Source of the DNA: Cunninghamia lanceolata
Lineage: Eukaryota > Streptophyta > Pinopsida > Cupressales > Cupressaceae
Direction: 5' to 3'
Assembly (NCBI GenBank): GCA_027924645.1
Contig: BSBN01000254.1
Coordinates: 15,322,501 to 15,386,500 of the forward strand
DNA: 64,000 nt
Part shown: in pieces, positions 20,464 to 32,632 of the stretch
Layout of the letters: every line of letters begins with the position of its first letter
Position numbering within the stretch: position 1 is the first letter of the stretch
Position numbers and translations under genes: made by a program
The notes under the pieces: generated by a model
What the model saw: only the letters and a program-made list of their open reading frames with translations
Database searches by the model: none
Told to the model about the DNA's origin: nothing

Positions 20464-20537
20464 GTTAATGTAGGACTTATTACAGTAGGACTAATGGGGC
20501 TTTACATTGTGTTCCTTTGCTGGTCTGCTATTCGAAG
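20464..20537 (+). CDS. next SERINC-type exon
   Basis: After the acceptor ATATAG the sequence reads VNVGLITVGLMGLYIVFLCW and SAIR, matching the next membrane segment of plant SERINC proteins (VN-x-G-x-x-x-x-GLMGLY-VFLCW-AIR). It ends at GAAG|GTATTT, a good donor. The intron (20298-20463, 166 bp) is short and keeps GT-AG ends. A possible third exon begins near 20671 after CGCTACAG, but its peptide does not fit the family well. The rest of the protein is not visible in the window. Confidence 0.75.
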
Positions 20538-21335
20538 GTATTTACATACAATGTTCAATGCCATTAAACGTCTTTCGCTGGAAACATTTCAGCTTTCAGT
20601 AAGCTATGAATATACAATTTTAATGTTCTTATACAATATAAACACAAGTTATTTGGCACATTTTCGCTACAGACATGCTGAGTGCTACAGCTATGAGTGG
20701 AATTTATGGTTGTGTCTGATATTCATATAATTGGAATTTCTGTTTATAGACCATCTTTTAATTTTAGATTTCTTCCTGCATTGCCTTTCTAGTGCTACTA
20801 ATTTAATGCATTTCTTTTGTACAGACCTTATAATTACATTGACATAGACTTGAATGACAACCTCACGGAGCCATGAAATACATATGTTCCAAAGATTCCT
20901 AGCTATTTGATAACAAAACCTACAGTGTATTGCGTCTTTGGCCGTGGATTATCTTATGTTTTATTAAAATGCATGGTAAATTGCATTTTTTTAATGCCTG
21001 CAGACCTTCTAAAAACAATTTCTATATTGATTGGTCCTTGCTTCAAATCCTAGAGGAGATCTAATGTGTCATTTTCTACATTTTTCAACTATAGTGTGTT
21101 GCTCTTTATGCAAGACGAAGCATCGGTAACAAGAAACTAGCTATAGCTTCCATTTTGAAACATATAGCACGAGCGATTTTAACATACAGTGAAAGTCATA
21201 GATTTTTTATACAATAGTGTATTCCTTTCTTATGATATTAAGAAAACAAGATAGTTACTGTATTATTTAAATCCATTACGCAAACATCGACTCTGCTACC
21301 CGTGCGGGCTAAACATTTATGGTATAGTGTCAATA
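20538..21335. other. non-coding DNA with one possible degenerate exon
   Basis: A segment at about 20826-20970 lies after a good acceptor (TTCTTTTGTACAG), reads PYNYIDIDLNDNLTEP, meets one TGA, and goes on as YVPKIPSYLITKPTVYCVFG to a GT near 20975. I do not recognise the peptide. Nothing else stands out before the LINE. Confidence 0.35.
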
Positions 21336-23329
21336 TTTTTTTTTAAAGAAAAAAGGGTGATGGGACACCCAGACTATATTAATATATAAAACATAATTAC
21401 AAAAGTTCATAAAAGAACTACGATAAGAACTGAGTACATCGTATGCTACACAAAAGGACAATGGGACTATAATGGCTAGCACAAGATCAGAAGACCCACA
21501 AGTAGCCACCCCACGTACAAAAAGAGAATAGACTAAAAATGGGCACACAGGCACCGTGAAAACCCTAGGGAAAAACCAGAAAAAACCCTCCATCCAAAAC
21601 TGCCAGAAACTGGAGAAACAACACCACCATCCAACTACACCTCGACAACCAAGCAACGCAGACACTTAGGAACATCGAAACCAAAAAGGAGAGGGCCTCC
21701 AAAATAGCTTCCCGCCACTCATGTCCACTGGACCGACCACCCCACTTGCTTTGGCCCCAAGCTCACCATCCTACATCTACGTTGGCTCCTCCTCTAATTC
21801 AAACTTTATGACCATGGCGTTTGGGTCCCTTGTTAGATGTGGGCCCATATCTGATGTGTGGAGGCATAGGAAATAGATAGCCAGAAAGAGCTCTCTACAC
21901 CTTACCCACAACCGCTTCGGCACCGAGAAGGCATGGCCTTTAATAGCCCTGTCAAGTCGATTTATATACCCACAACCCAATCCCCTCTACATTGCCCTAT
22001 AAAGACATTACATGGCCTTGGAAGAATGGAGTCGATGGATAGAGAAGAGACCATCTACCCACATATCCTTGACCACATGATATCATAATTATGGAGGGCA
22101 CTGTTCCATCGATTCGTGTTGAAGAGTTGCTTGTTGACAATATTCATCGCAATTGGTAATGCATAATTTGATTCGAGCGTGATGTCCAACAAATTGGACA
22201 AGAAAATTGAGACCACATCTAACCACCTTACCTCCCTTTCAGGTTATCCATTCAGCCACCTTTGATTGTAGATGTGTCGTATAGCAAACTCGGTTAGTAG
22301 GTAATTGACCTCAAATATTTAACTTAAATCCAGAATTATCACTGGGCCCTTAATAACAGGTTCCCAATTGAAGTGCTGGAAAGAAAGCTTGAAATTAGCC
22401 ACCTCACCCTCCAGCTGACATGTACACCTGCACACTAACACCAAAACCAGGACACCAATGAGAGGAAGGCAAAAAAAGAGCACATAGAGGGAAGGCAGGA
22501 GAAATGGTGGTTAAACACTGGAACATCTTTCCCTTAATAACAGTCAGAGGATGGAATGGTAGTTAATGCAATCAGATGTGAGTAAAACTTACAGCAAGGC
22601 AATGATCTTTACAAATCCAAACATGGCTCCTACCAAAGGTAAACATCCCATCCAGTGTTAAGAGGCGAGGATGATTTCTTAGGTGGTACAATTGAGAGAA
22701 GATGTGAAATAAATGGGAGGTCGGGGCATGTCAAGTCAGGCATAAATCCTTTCTAGTCTTCCAACATTTAGAAGCTATCCCCAAGTAGCAGGAGGGTCGA
22801 ATAAGGTACCAACGGACCTTGACATCCAACGAGTATGTAGGCCTCAGGATGGGGAGGGGCTGACAAAATCCTTGCAGGTCTCGGGTGGCCTTCAGCCGAG
22901 GGCCATCTCAGAACCCTCAAAACTATATGGCAACATTGAATGAAAACATCACACCACTACATCATCTCCATAGTACTGCCATCACTCCGTTACATCGTTC
23001 CCTAGGTACATCTGCTAGATACGCGACTGGCCACCAAATAGCCAATGCTTGATCCCAATGGGCACAATGATAAGCTAGACCAAGACCAAGGATAAGACCT
23101 GTAGGGCTGATTCCAGCTATCGCTCCACCCACTTAGCCAAAATGACTGCCAGGGGCTAAGGCAAAGCCTGATTCCCCCACCCCCACCAACCCCAACCATT
23201 CTCAAGAAGCCTAATGAAGAGTGGAAATCCAATGGCCGATAGCAAAGCATGCCTTGGAGAAAAGGGAAACTCACTTGCTCTTAGTCAAACCAAACTTAAG
23301 CAGGATTGCCCTAACCTATGGTGATTAAA

Positions 23330-23910
23330 GTCTTCAATGTCTCTGACTCCAAGGAAGAAGACTGATCCACTATCCAAACCTATTCTAATTGATCAATCAC
23401 CATATTAGCAAGCTAGTCAGCCACACTATTGCCTTCATGATAATAATTGGAAATCTGGTAGGAATCAAAGCATTCCAATAACTTCCACACCTGCTCCAAG
23501 AAATAACTAATGTACCAATTCTTCGCCTTCCTACTCATCAAAGCAGTGATGATAATCATAGAATCCTCTTCAATCCATAAATGTTTGAAGCCCTTCTACA
23601 AACCTAGTTGAAGACCATGCACCAGAGCTAAAACCTCTACTATATTATTAGTTCCTTCCAATAGTTTCGCCGCTTTGGCTGCCAGCAGTTTACGTTCTTT
23701 GCTCCTTATTATGCATCCAAGAATAGACAATCCTGGATTTCCCCGACAAGCTCCATCAAAATTCAATTTTACAAAGGGGTGATATGGTGGTTGCCACATA
23801 ATATTAGTCATATCCACTTTCTTTACACTCCCTTCAGAAGGCATCCCCCTCCTCTTTGCATATAAAGATTTCCAATTATTGGCCATAAGACTATCCTAGA
23901 TCATCCACTT
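23330..23910 (-). pseudogene. LINE RNase H domain, broken
   Basis: The segment FVKLNFDGACRGNPG gives the first Asp of the plant RNase H fold (NFDGA-x-x-GNPG). After IRSKERKLLAAKAAKL comes EGTNNIVEVLALVHGLQLGL, where the usual catalytic Glu in N-x-x-E-x-x-A is kept. Downstream frames (HEGNSVAD near 23430) give the last part of the fold, with stops. Plant LINEs often carry this domain at the end of ORF2. Confidence 0.75.
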
Positions 23911-24399
23911 TGCATCTATGCCTTGAGATCATCCAAGCTTACCATTGACGGTTTCTGAAATGGAGTCCTCCAAGTCTACACACAACTCTTCTGAAGACAT
24001 TGCCTTGTTTCTGAAAATCCTATGGTTCCTCTCTTTCCAAATGGTCCAAATCAAAAGAGAAGGACAAACTATCCACAAATGCTGGAAGGTAGACTCTTGA
24101 TAAAACCTGGGCTAGCCCTTAACCCACTAAATTAGGGTATCTAGTATAGGTGAGCACCAATTAAGCTACCTATAAGCCATTTCTAACAGTCCTGGCTATA
24201 TCCACAAGTGATGAACATGTGATCAGTGGACTCACTGTATCATTGACAAAGAACGCACTTGAAGGAAGGTCCCAAAGCTAGCTTTTCAAGCCTATCGCCT
24301 ATCAGGATCTTCTTCTAAAGGGCTAGCCATCTAAATATACTGGCCTTTGGGAGAATTGGAATAGCCTAGCACAAATACGTGGGCTAATCGATAGTGTTT

Positions 24400-24980
24400 T
24401 CGATTGACAAAAATATGTAGCCTCATGAAGCTTTATATCTACCTGAACCATCCCCTTTCCAGATCAACTCATCATTCTTGGGGTTGATAAAATAACTCTT
24501 CTATCTAAGATTCTTTTTAACAAAAGCTTCTGCCTGACTGGAAAATTACATCCGTCGAAGTCCTTCCAAACTACTATAGGAGGGCAGCCATTTCTATCAA
24601 TTGCAACCTTCTCGCTCCAAAATTTTTTGAGGTAAATCTCAGCCTCCTTCAGACCTCCAATGGAGGCCAACATATGCCACCCATTACAAGAGTCATCCCA
24701 AAATGATGCTTTCTTGCCATTGGAAACTTTAAAAGTCAGTCTTGATAGAATTACTTCTCTGCTCCTGATAATAAAATTCCATACTGACGATCCCTTTGGA
24801 GGATTAGCAACTGTAAAAATCCTAACTGGATCTTGGCTATCAAGATACTTCTTTTGCATTAACTTCACCCATTTTGTATTCGACCTCTTCTACATCTTTC
24901 AAGCCATCTTATCTCCTAGAGCCAAATTTTGCAACTCCTGATCCAGCACTCCAACTCCCCCTTGGCTTTTGGGTTTCTTT
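24400..24980 (-). pseudogene. LINE ORF2 segment after the reverse transcriptase core, broken
   Basis: The 134-codon frame at 24464-24868 contains WNFIIRSREVILSRLTFKVS, NGKKASFWDDSCNGWHML and a KEAEIYLKKFW segment, which follow the RT thumb in plant L1-type ORF2. Upstream codons to 24980 continue the frame with stops. No catalytic residues remain in this truncated copy. Confidence 0.7.
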
Positions 24981-25949
24981 TTTTGGATTGTGAATCATGC
25001 ACAAATTATATTCAAAATAAAGAAAGAGTTACAACCTTGTGATCAAGCATACCACATCAAAATAGTTGCAACTTACATCAATCAAAAAAACTTATAGTTT
25101 CACTAATACATACAGATAGTTTTTAAACTTTAAAACATAAGTATATATTATAGAGATACAAAATTTATCATAAGGACCCTAAAATCCAGCTGCTATCACT
25201 ATAATACTATAATGTTCAAAAGGCTTCTCAATCAAAACATTCTTGTTTACTTTCCTCTTGTAGAGATCTGCGCTAGTTACCACTGGATGCATCAATTTCC
25301 ATGTCATCCTCAGCAAATCTTTGCCACTGAACAATGGATTCATCTTCTTGATCTTGAAACTGATTGTAGAAACCTTGGCTATCATCCAATTCTGAGTCTT
25401 CTGCTCTTGGTCTTCTCTTTTCGTTCTAATGATTTGCTCCCCTATCTTTAAGTTTTGCACAATTTTGAATTATCTTGTTTCTTAAGTTGTCATAGTCCTT
25501 ATTAGGTGAGCTACCCCCTTGATAAGTGCTAGTCCTGAAATTTTGAGACACAATCTCCCACTTCTTATCTAATTCACTTTTGGCTGGGTCTTTTTGTAAC
25601 TTCTTGTAGTATAATTCCTAAAAATTAGTGTACATGTTATAGAATCTAGGATCAAGTCTTTTCATCTTCCCTACATAGAAGTCTAATTCTTTGATATTTT
25701 CTTTCTGAAACGTAACTCTCGTCTCCATTAATTCTTTGAACTTATTAATTGTCATTTCCATTGTAACTGCCACTTGCTCAAAAAAGTTAGAGTTTATGAG
25801 AATAAATAAAATCCTAGTGAGTTGCCTTACCCTACCCTGGAAATGTTCCTCGTTCCTTTTTTCTAGATAAACCATAAAATATCAGTAAAGAAAACAAGCC
25901 AGAAAGAGTTATGCTTTTTGTTCAAGGCATCTACATGACAACAAATAAT
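24981..25949. other. unassigned DNA between two LINEs, with remnants of an unknown frame
   Basis: The minus strand holds two neighbouring frames, 25618-25875 (85 codons) and 25179-25460 (93 codons), joined by readable sequence with one stop and one frame change. The peptide is charged and helical (MEMTINKFKELMETRV, KELDFYVGKMKRLDPRFYN, KSELDKKWEIVSQNFRTS). I do not recognise it. It may be a decayed element or gene fragment. Confidence 0.35.
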
Positions 25950-26643
25950 TTTTTTTTATTTGCATGAAAGGAATGATTCCATTGAGAAATATTACCCATG
26001 AAAAATAGCTAGACTTTTTTAACAAATAAACAATAAAAAAGATGTGGACTGCAGAATCTTTGATCTTACACATTGGGCAGTAGACATCACCAACACAAAG
26101 ATAGAGTCTATTGAGGAGAAGTAGCCATTTAAGACAAGATTTTTTTGGTTCAAGGATATCAGACCAGTTCCATTTGAGGTTGTTTGATAAGGATTCTAGG
26201 CAAAGAGTATCACCCTAGGTCACAAAGATGCACTGGAGAATTTCCTGCTAGAGAGAATATTATAGATTAATCTTGGCTTTGTTAGCATAATTTTGTTTCC
26301 ATTTGTCCAAGACATCATGTCTATATCTTCTTCCTCATTGATGACCACCCCTGATTAAAACTTACAAAGCATGGTTTTGAACAAGGTTGAGAAGGTTTTG
26401 AATTGTTTATCACTTACATGGAAATCCTCTTTAATTTGGCTCCACTTTTTTGGATATCCATATTTAAATAGATTGGTAAGTTTTGAAATCCCAATAGAGT
26501 TAAATTTCTTAGCAGAGTACCTTTGTAATAAGGCTAGAGGTTTATTTTTATGCTCGATGTTCCACCAGATTGATCTCTAACCCCATAAGTAGTTTTTTCT
26601 CAAAATCAATAGCTGCCCTTTGTGGGATATACACCTTTATTTG
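25950..26643 (-). pseudogene. LINE ORF2, C-terminal zinc-finger part (3' of insertion)
   Basis: The frame continues from the upstream piece and, with several stops, reaches a zf-RVT-like segment at about 26130-26030 (LLLLNRLYLCVGDVYCPMCK then KDSAVHIF). The Cys pair and His are as expected for the zinc-binding region after plant LINE reverse transcriptases. The end of the element is placed near a T-run at about 25950-25959 on the plus strand, with modest certainty. Confidence 0.7.
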
Positions 26644-27519
26644 TGATGAAGGGGGTAAATCATAAAACACACAACAATAGAAATGGCACACAGAAAATAG
26701 AATATTTCTTTATTGATTTGGACAACTCATTACATTATAGGAGCTCAATTACAATTAGAGGAATCAATCCTCCATAAGCTGCGACACACTACAGCTACAC
26801 ATCACCAGGCTCTGGAATCTTTTGCCTTCTCTAACCCCAAATCAACTACGGTTTCTATTTTCTTGCCTATTTTTGACTCTACACTTTTCCCCTTAACTCT
26901 ACTACTGCCCAGGGTTCCCAAAATAGTCATAAATAACACGTTTTGGTGGCCTCCAGCTAAATTTTTAAATTTACAAGTCCCTCCAAAAGTAGGTCAACTT
27001 CCGAGAAGCATAACTTTTGATCTAGGTGTCCAATTGATGAACCGTTTTAAGTGTTGGAAAGATCACGATGTGAAATATCATGCTAGAAATCCATAAATGG
27101 ATTTCCCTCAACTTTTTGGGATGTTATGGGATGTTTTAGTGCCTCATATCTCGTTTCAAAAAATTCAAGGGGATTTTTAGAAAACAAAAACTTCAATATC
27201 TTTCAGCTCACAAATGATCTTTGCCAGATACCTTCACCAAAGGTCTTGTATTTCAGTTACAAATATTCCTATAAATTTTCACTTCCATCTGTGCCCAAAT
27301 GCAAACTTTCCTAAAATGACAATTAAACTTTCCTAAAAGTTGGCAGTTTGCTATTTTTAGTAGTTTGGAAAAATTGAAAGTCCTACATCATTATTCAAGA
27401 GATTATTGAACCAAAAACACTGATTCTAGAAAGAAATGAAAACAAATGCAATGATTTTGAACCAACTTCTTTTTGGGTGATGCAAGATTGCCCTTACACC
27501 ACTAGATGCTCCTACATCA
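26644..27519 (-). repeat. 3' LTR of the minus-strand gypsy element
   Basis: On the minus strand it starts TGATGTAGGAGCATCTAG and ends TTTACCCCCTTCATCA. The adjacent inner bases (CCCTAGGTGTT) are shared with the element at 55185-60286. Confidence 0.9.
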
Positions 27520-27798
27520 AACACCTAGGGTAATTTGAGAAGTGACCATGTCACGTCTCAGGTGTTTGTGTGAGGAAAACCCAACTGCTCAACCTCTACC
27601 TTAGACAACCAAGAAGAATCTTTAAGAAGCCTTCCTTTTCATTTCATCAGATATTCTTCATATTCCCTATTCTGAGTGCTTCTTTCCACACGTCTATCCA
27701 AGATCTCCTATATCTCCTATGTTGAAGTAGATGCTGGAATATTCCACTGTTCTTGTCTCGATCCATCTTTTGTGCCACCTTCATGATATTTTGTTAAA

Positions 27799-29500
27799 TC
27801 AACAATGTTGAACACAGGAAATATTGATCCCACTTGGTATCTCTATCTCATATATATTTCTTGAATCATGTTTCTTCATAATCCTACATGGTCCAAACTT
27901 CTTCATTTTTAACTTATTATATGTTCCAACTGGAAACCTTTCTTTTTTCAAGTGAACCATGATTTCATCTCCTACTTGGAATTCCTTATATCTCCTCCTC
28001 TGATCTGCCTTGGCCTTATATTGAATATTCATCTTATTAATATGATTTCTCACCTCTTCATGCAAATTCTCCAGGTGCTTTGCAAAGTCTCTAGCCTCGA
28101 GACTTGTCTTTTCTCCTTTATCTAGCTTCCTTAACTTTGAAACATTTCTTTGACTATTACCATATACAATATGGAATGGTGATTTATGAGTACTCCTATT
28201 GGCAGAATTGTTGTAAGCAAATTCTTCCTATGGTAAAATTAAATCACATCCATTGGGCTTATCTCCTACTAAGCATTGTAGTAGGTTACCCAAACTCCTA
28301 TTCACCACTTTTGTCTATCCATCAGTCTATGGATGGTGTGAAGAACTGAACTTCAAATCTGTTTTCATTTTTTTCCACAACGTCCTCCAGAAATAACCAA
28401 CAAACTTGGTATCTCAAGCTAAAACTATGCTCTTAGGTAGACCATGTAGTCTCACCACTTCCCTGAAAAATAACTCTGTAATATGAACAACATCATTAGT
28501 CTTCTTACAAAGAATAAAATGTGCCATCTTCAATAATCTGTCCACCACCACAAAAATGGAATCATGCCCTCTCTATGTCCTTGGTAAACCAAGAATTAAA
28601 TCCATACTAATATCATCCCATGGCTTCTCTAGTACAGGTAATGTCTGATATAGCCTTGTATTTTGACTTGTTCCTTTTGCCATCTAACACTTTACAACTC
28701 TGCACAAATTTTCTCACATCTTGCTACAATTGTGGCTAATAATAATCCTCACCAACAATAGAAATGGTCTTATCTTGACCAAAGTGTCCAGCGAATCCCC
28801 CACTATGCTTCTCCTTAATAAGGTTCTCTCTCATGGAACTCCTCAAGATGTACAATTGGCTTCCTCTAAACAACATGACATCTTGGATTATGAAATCCAA
28901 CCATTTTGTCATATCCAAAGTAATAGGTTCCAAACAAGCTTTGCAAGCCTTTGCAAAATTTAGATCTTCTAGATACAAAATCTTGAGCTCATTGAATCCA
29001 ACAACCTCTATCTTCATTTCTGTCAACAAATCTTGCCTTCTACTCAAGGCATTAGCAACTCTGTTGGACTTCCCACTCCTATGCTTTAAAACAAAAGTAT
29101 AACTCTACAAAAATTCAACTATTTTAAATGCCTTTGGTTCAACTTTCCTTGACTATTAAGATATTGCATATCCTAATGATCAGTATATAAAACAAACTCT
29201 TTTGACAATAGATAATGTCTCCATTTCTTCAAAGCCTTAACTATAGCCTAAAATTACTAATCATAAACAAAATACTTTTTCTTGGCTTCATTAAGCTTCT
29301 CACTAAAATAGGCAATGGGCTTACCTTCTTGACTCAAAAAGCTCCTATAGTACTACCACTAGCATCACTTTCTACCTGAAATACCTTATTGAAATCTGGA
29401 AGTGCCAAAATAGGTTGCTCTGTGACTTTCTGCTTCAATGTATCAAAGCTTTTGTCTGCCCATTTAGTCTATTTAAACTCTTTTCTATCTCCTCTCATTG
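27799..29500 (-). pseudogene. gypsy RNase H and integrase, broken
   Basis: After RNase H remnants (about 29500-29100), the frame 29047-28736 carries the integrase zinc-binding start (ENLIKEKHSGGFAGHFGQD with His residues, then a decayed YYW). The core is scattered between 28700 and 28070. The C-terminal part at 28065-27799 reads INKMNIQYKAKADQRRRYKE, FQVGDEIMVHLKKERFPVGT and KKFGPCRIMKKHDSRNIYEI, the post-core integrase domain. No chromodomain is evident after it. Integrase would insert the DNA copy. Confidence 0.8.
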
Positions 29501-29656
29501 TCCCCGTTAGGGGTGCACAAATGCCACTAAAATTTCTGATAAACTTTCTGTAAAAACTTGCCAAACTATTAAAAGAGCATACCTCTGTGGCACTCTTTGG
29601 CATAGGCCATTCAAGGATAGATCTCACCTTCTCTACCCATCCATCTTAAGACCTTC

Positions 29657-30201
29657 CTATGAGACAACAAATCCCAAGTATACCAACTCCTTCTTTACAA
29701 AACTAGATTTCTTTAGATTAATCAGCAACTTATCCTCCCTCATCTTCTCTAAAACTCTTCTAATATGGATTAGATGCTCATCCCAAGTCTTACTGAAAAT
29801 TAAAATATCATCTAAATAAACAATAAAAAGACTTCCCAAAATTCTTTCAATACCTCGTTCATGAGCCGCATGAATGTGCTCAGTGCATTGGTAAGCCCTA
29901 ATGGCATGACTAACCACTCATACAAACCTTCCTTTGCCTTGAAGGTTGTTTTGCATTCATCTCCTTCTCTGATACAAATCTGGTGATACCCACTCTCCAG
30001 GTCAATCTTCATGAAGTACTTGGCTCCACTCAAACAATCCATTATGTCATCCATTCTTGGCAATGGAGTATACTTGATCATGATCTTATTGATGGCCTGA
30101 GAATTTGTACACATTCTCCACTCTCTATCTTTCTTTAGTGCTAGTACTGTAGGTACTGCACATGGACTTAGGCTCTCCCTTATCAGTCCCTTCCTCAACA
30201 A
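29657..30201 (-). pseudogene. gypsy reverse transcriptase, broken by one frameshift
   Basis: The frame at 30201 reads [59 protein letters not shown] and [12 protein letters not shown], with the first catalytic Asp in [10 protein letters not shown]. Near 29860-29910 the frame shifts, and the other frame keeps [18 protein letters not shown] with the catalytic YLDD. It then reads KKSSFVKKELVYLGFVVS. Order and motifs are typical for plant Ty3/gypsy. It would copy the element's RNA. Confidence 0.85.
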
Positions 30202-30329
30202 CTCGTGAACTTGTCTATTCAGCTCTTCATTCTTTGTAGGATCATTCTATGGGATGCCTTGCTTAGCAAACTGGCTCCTGGTATCAAATCCATTTGATGA
30301 CTTATCTTCCTTACTGGTGTTAAACCTTC

Positions 30330-30960
30330 TCATACATTATCAGAGATAATGTCCTAAAATTCTTCAAACATATCTAAAACTTATGCTAGTACATCTTCAC
30401 ATTTCTCTTGACTAATCTTAGGGATCAATACAAAGCAATGATGCTCATGATTCATAGCCTCAAAAAAATTTCTACCATCTACCAAACAAATTCTAGTAGT
30501 ACTACATACCTTTTTCTCCACCTCCTTCAAGGGCTTCCACTTCTGATGAACTCCATCCTTTGTTAGGGAATATGTGTTTGGACACCATCATTGACAATGC
30601 TCTTATCATACTGCCACGACCTCCCCAATAACATATGATATGCATCCATCAGTATAATGTCACACAACACCTCATCATGGTAGTCACCAATCTTGAACTT
30701 AACTGAACACTGCTGATTGACCAAAGCTCTATGGTGCTTCTATAACCATGCGATTCGATATGGATGTGGATGCTTTCTTCTTGTCAACTTTAACTTGTCA
30801 ACCATCTCCTCTGAAACAAGATTGTCAGTGCTCCACTATCAATAATAATATCGCAACACTTACCTTCACATTTGCACCTTGTGTGCAATAAACTCTTCCT
30901 CTAATTTGGTTCTTTCTCCTCATTCAACAAAGTTCTTTTGACAACTAGGGTTTCTCTCCT
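30330..30960 (-). pseudogene. gypsy protease region, broken
   Basis: Only scattered pieces are readable between Gag and RT. From the paired element at 56300-56420 I expect the segment with an LVNEQC-like stretch and CDIIPMDACH here; antisense traces agree near 30620-30740. Stops are frequent. Confidence 0.5.
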
Positions 30961-31161
30961 TTCAACATCTTCAGAATGCTCAGACTGCACATCTTCATTT
31001 ACATGTGCAACTCATGCATTACCCTCAGGTCTTCTATTTGTCCTTCCTTGATGTTGTGGAAAGTTGTATGCTCGATGTCCTCCACATTGGAAATAGGTTC
31101 CTCTGAAATCTCCTCTTCCAGGTTGATCAAGGTGGATACTTGTCATCAAAAATTTAAGTGT

Positions 31162-32632
31162 TCCACATGCTCTATATTTTAGTTCCATCTTCAAGAGCTC
31201 AAAAAATAGAACCCAACGCAACTTGAACGGGCAAAAAAGGAGCTCATATGCTCAAGTTATGGCCGATCAAAGTTAGGGTCAAACTGGGTACAGAGGTGAG
31301 TCAGAGAGGTGAAAATGTTGATCATTTCAAAGATGGTCAAAAATAGCATCATGTTGTATAGCTTGTTGCCATGATTTCAACGCCATTCTTTTCATTGAAA
31401 ACAGAGTCCATATGCCAAAGTTATGCCAAGTCAAAGTTTTAGTCAAAAGGGTTGACTACTCAAAATGATGATGTCAGCATGTGACGTGGCAGGTGGTGAC
31501 ATGGCAGTACCTCGATGACGTGGACCACTCAGACTCTGACATGTGGCAAGCTGATGTGGCATGTACAATTGGCACCAACCAATCAGTGTTGACATGTGTC
31601 AAAAGGTGGGTGAATTAAAAAGTGCCACGTGGGACATTTGTGGCAGACAGATCGTTGGTTTGGGGAGTGTCGAACATTTCACCTCTCCGTTAGAGGTTTG
31701 AAGCTCCACCATTCAACTATTCTATACTCTCAGGAAATGACAGGAATTAGTTTGTATTTATTAAGTTCAAAAGCCGAATTTGGAGGGGACATGGTTTGAT
31801 CCACCAACCTCCATTTGGGAAGTTGCCCTCCTACCAATGCACCAAGCGCATATTTTTTGTAGTATTTCGGGCGTGGATTTATTTTAAAGAAGACTGTTAA
31901 GCCAAAATCCTTAAATTTGATTATCAACCCCTATTTTTAATAGCCCAGGGGGCTTAAAATGAATTTAAAAGATATGTAAAGATTAATTAAAATTATTTTA
32001 AGGGGCGTTGTGCATTTTAAAAAGGATTTTTATGTTGTAAAAGGGGATTTTTGAAGATTTATCTCTGTAAATAGGGATATTGTTGGAGATTTTTACTTGT
32101 AAAGGGATATATGCCATATTTTTGTAAACCATATGGTTATAGGCCATTTTGGGAAAATTTTATGTATAAAAAGGGGGGAGTCTAGGAGTTTTAGGAGGTA
32201 AGTGGAGAATTGTAGAAGTGGAAAATTGTGAAGAGAATTTCCTTTGTAATAGTGAATTGTTCGTCTCTGTGCATTGGGAGCTTGAATTCAAGCTTGTTGT
32301 ACTTGGGAGAGAAGGACTTTTTGTAATTCATTATCAAGAAGACATGAGGAGACTCTGTAATAGTTGAAGAGCCTTGTAAACCATTTTTCTAGAGCATAAT
32401 CAAGGATTGGTCACTCTATTGGAGAAGGGCCCGGAGACGTAGCCATATTGGTGAACTCCATTATCATCTTGTGTTTTATCTTCTCTCTTCCATCTCTCTT
32501 TTATTCTGTTCATCACTTTATTATTGATATGTTCATTTAAGCATTTTGATTACGAAAATATGTTTTAAGGACCTTCAGTTTAATCATTGTAAAAGTTATT
32601 ATTCACATGTAACAGTCCTAGATCCTAACATC
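31162..32632 (+). mobile_element. probable solo LTR inserted in the gypsy gag
   Basis: Between the gag pieces lies about 1.47 kb with no coding capacity. It starts near TGTTCCACATGC and ends near GATCCTAACA, giving TGTT/AACA ends. It contains a TATA box (32165) followed by a typical leader. I could not find a matching 5-base duplication, so the exact ends are uncertain. The region 31440-31640 is rich in ACGTGG-type boxes, including CACGTG near 31625. It is the youngest layer at this spot. Confidence 0.55.
32165..32172 (+). promoter_or_regulatory. TATA box of the solo LTR
   Basis: TATAAAAA followed by a G-run, in the plus orientation. It fixes the orientation of the solo LTR as opposite to the gypsy host element. 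Confidence 0.5.

Larger units (their letters stand above)
21336..24980 (-). mobile_element. 5'-truncated LINE (L1-type), minus strand
   Basis: Read on the minus strand, the element begins within ORF2 near 24980 (KPKSQGGVGVLDQELQNL, the segment just after the reverse transcriptase core of plant LINEs). It continues through the C-terminal region (24464-24868) and an RNase H domain (23596-23886), and ends in a run of nine A (plus-strand T at 21336-21344). Many stops and frameshifts show that it is old. The 5' truncation is the usual result of target-primed insertion. The 3' untranslated part (about 21345-23000) holds only short frames. Continuity across 22000-23300 is inferred. Confidence 0.7.

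Noticed and set aside
29657..30201. endogenous plant pararetrovirus (caulimovirid) reverse transcriptase
   Set aside because: The segment lies between paired LTRs with a target duplication and is followed by integrase, as in Ty3/gypsy elements. No movement or coat protein is seen.
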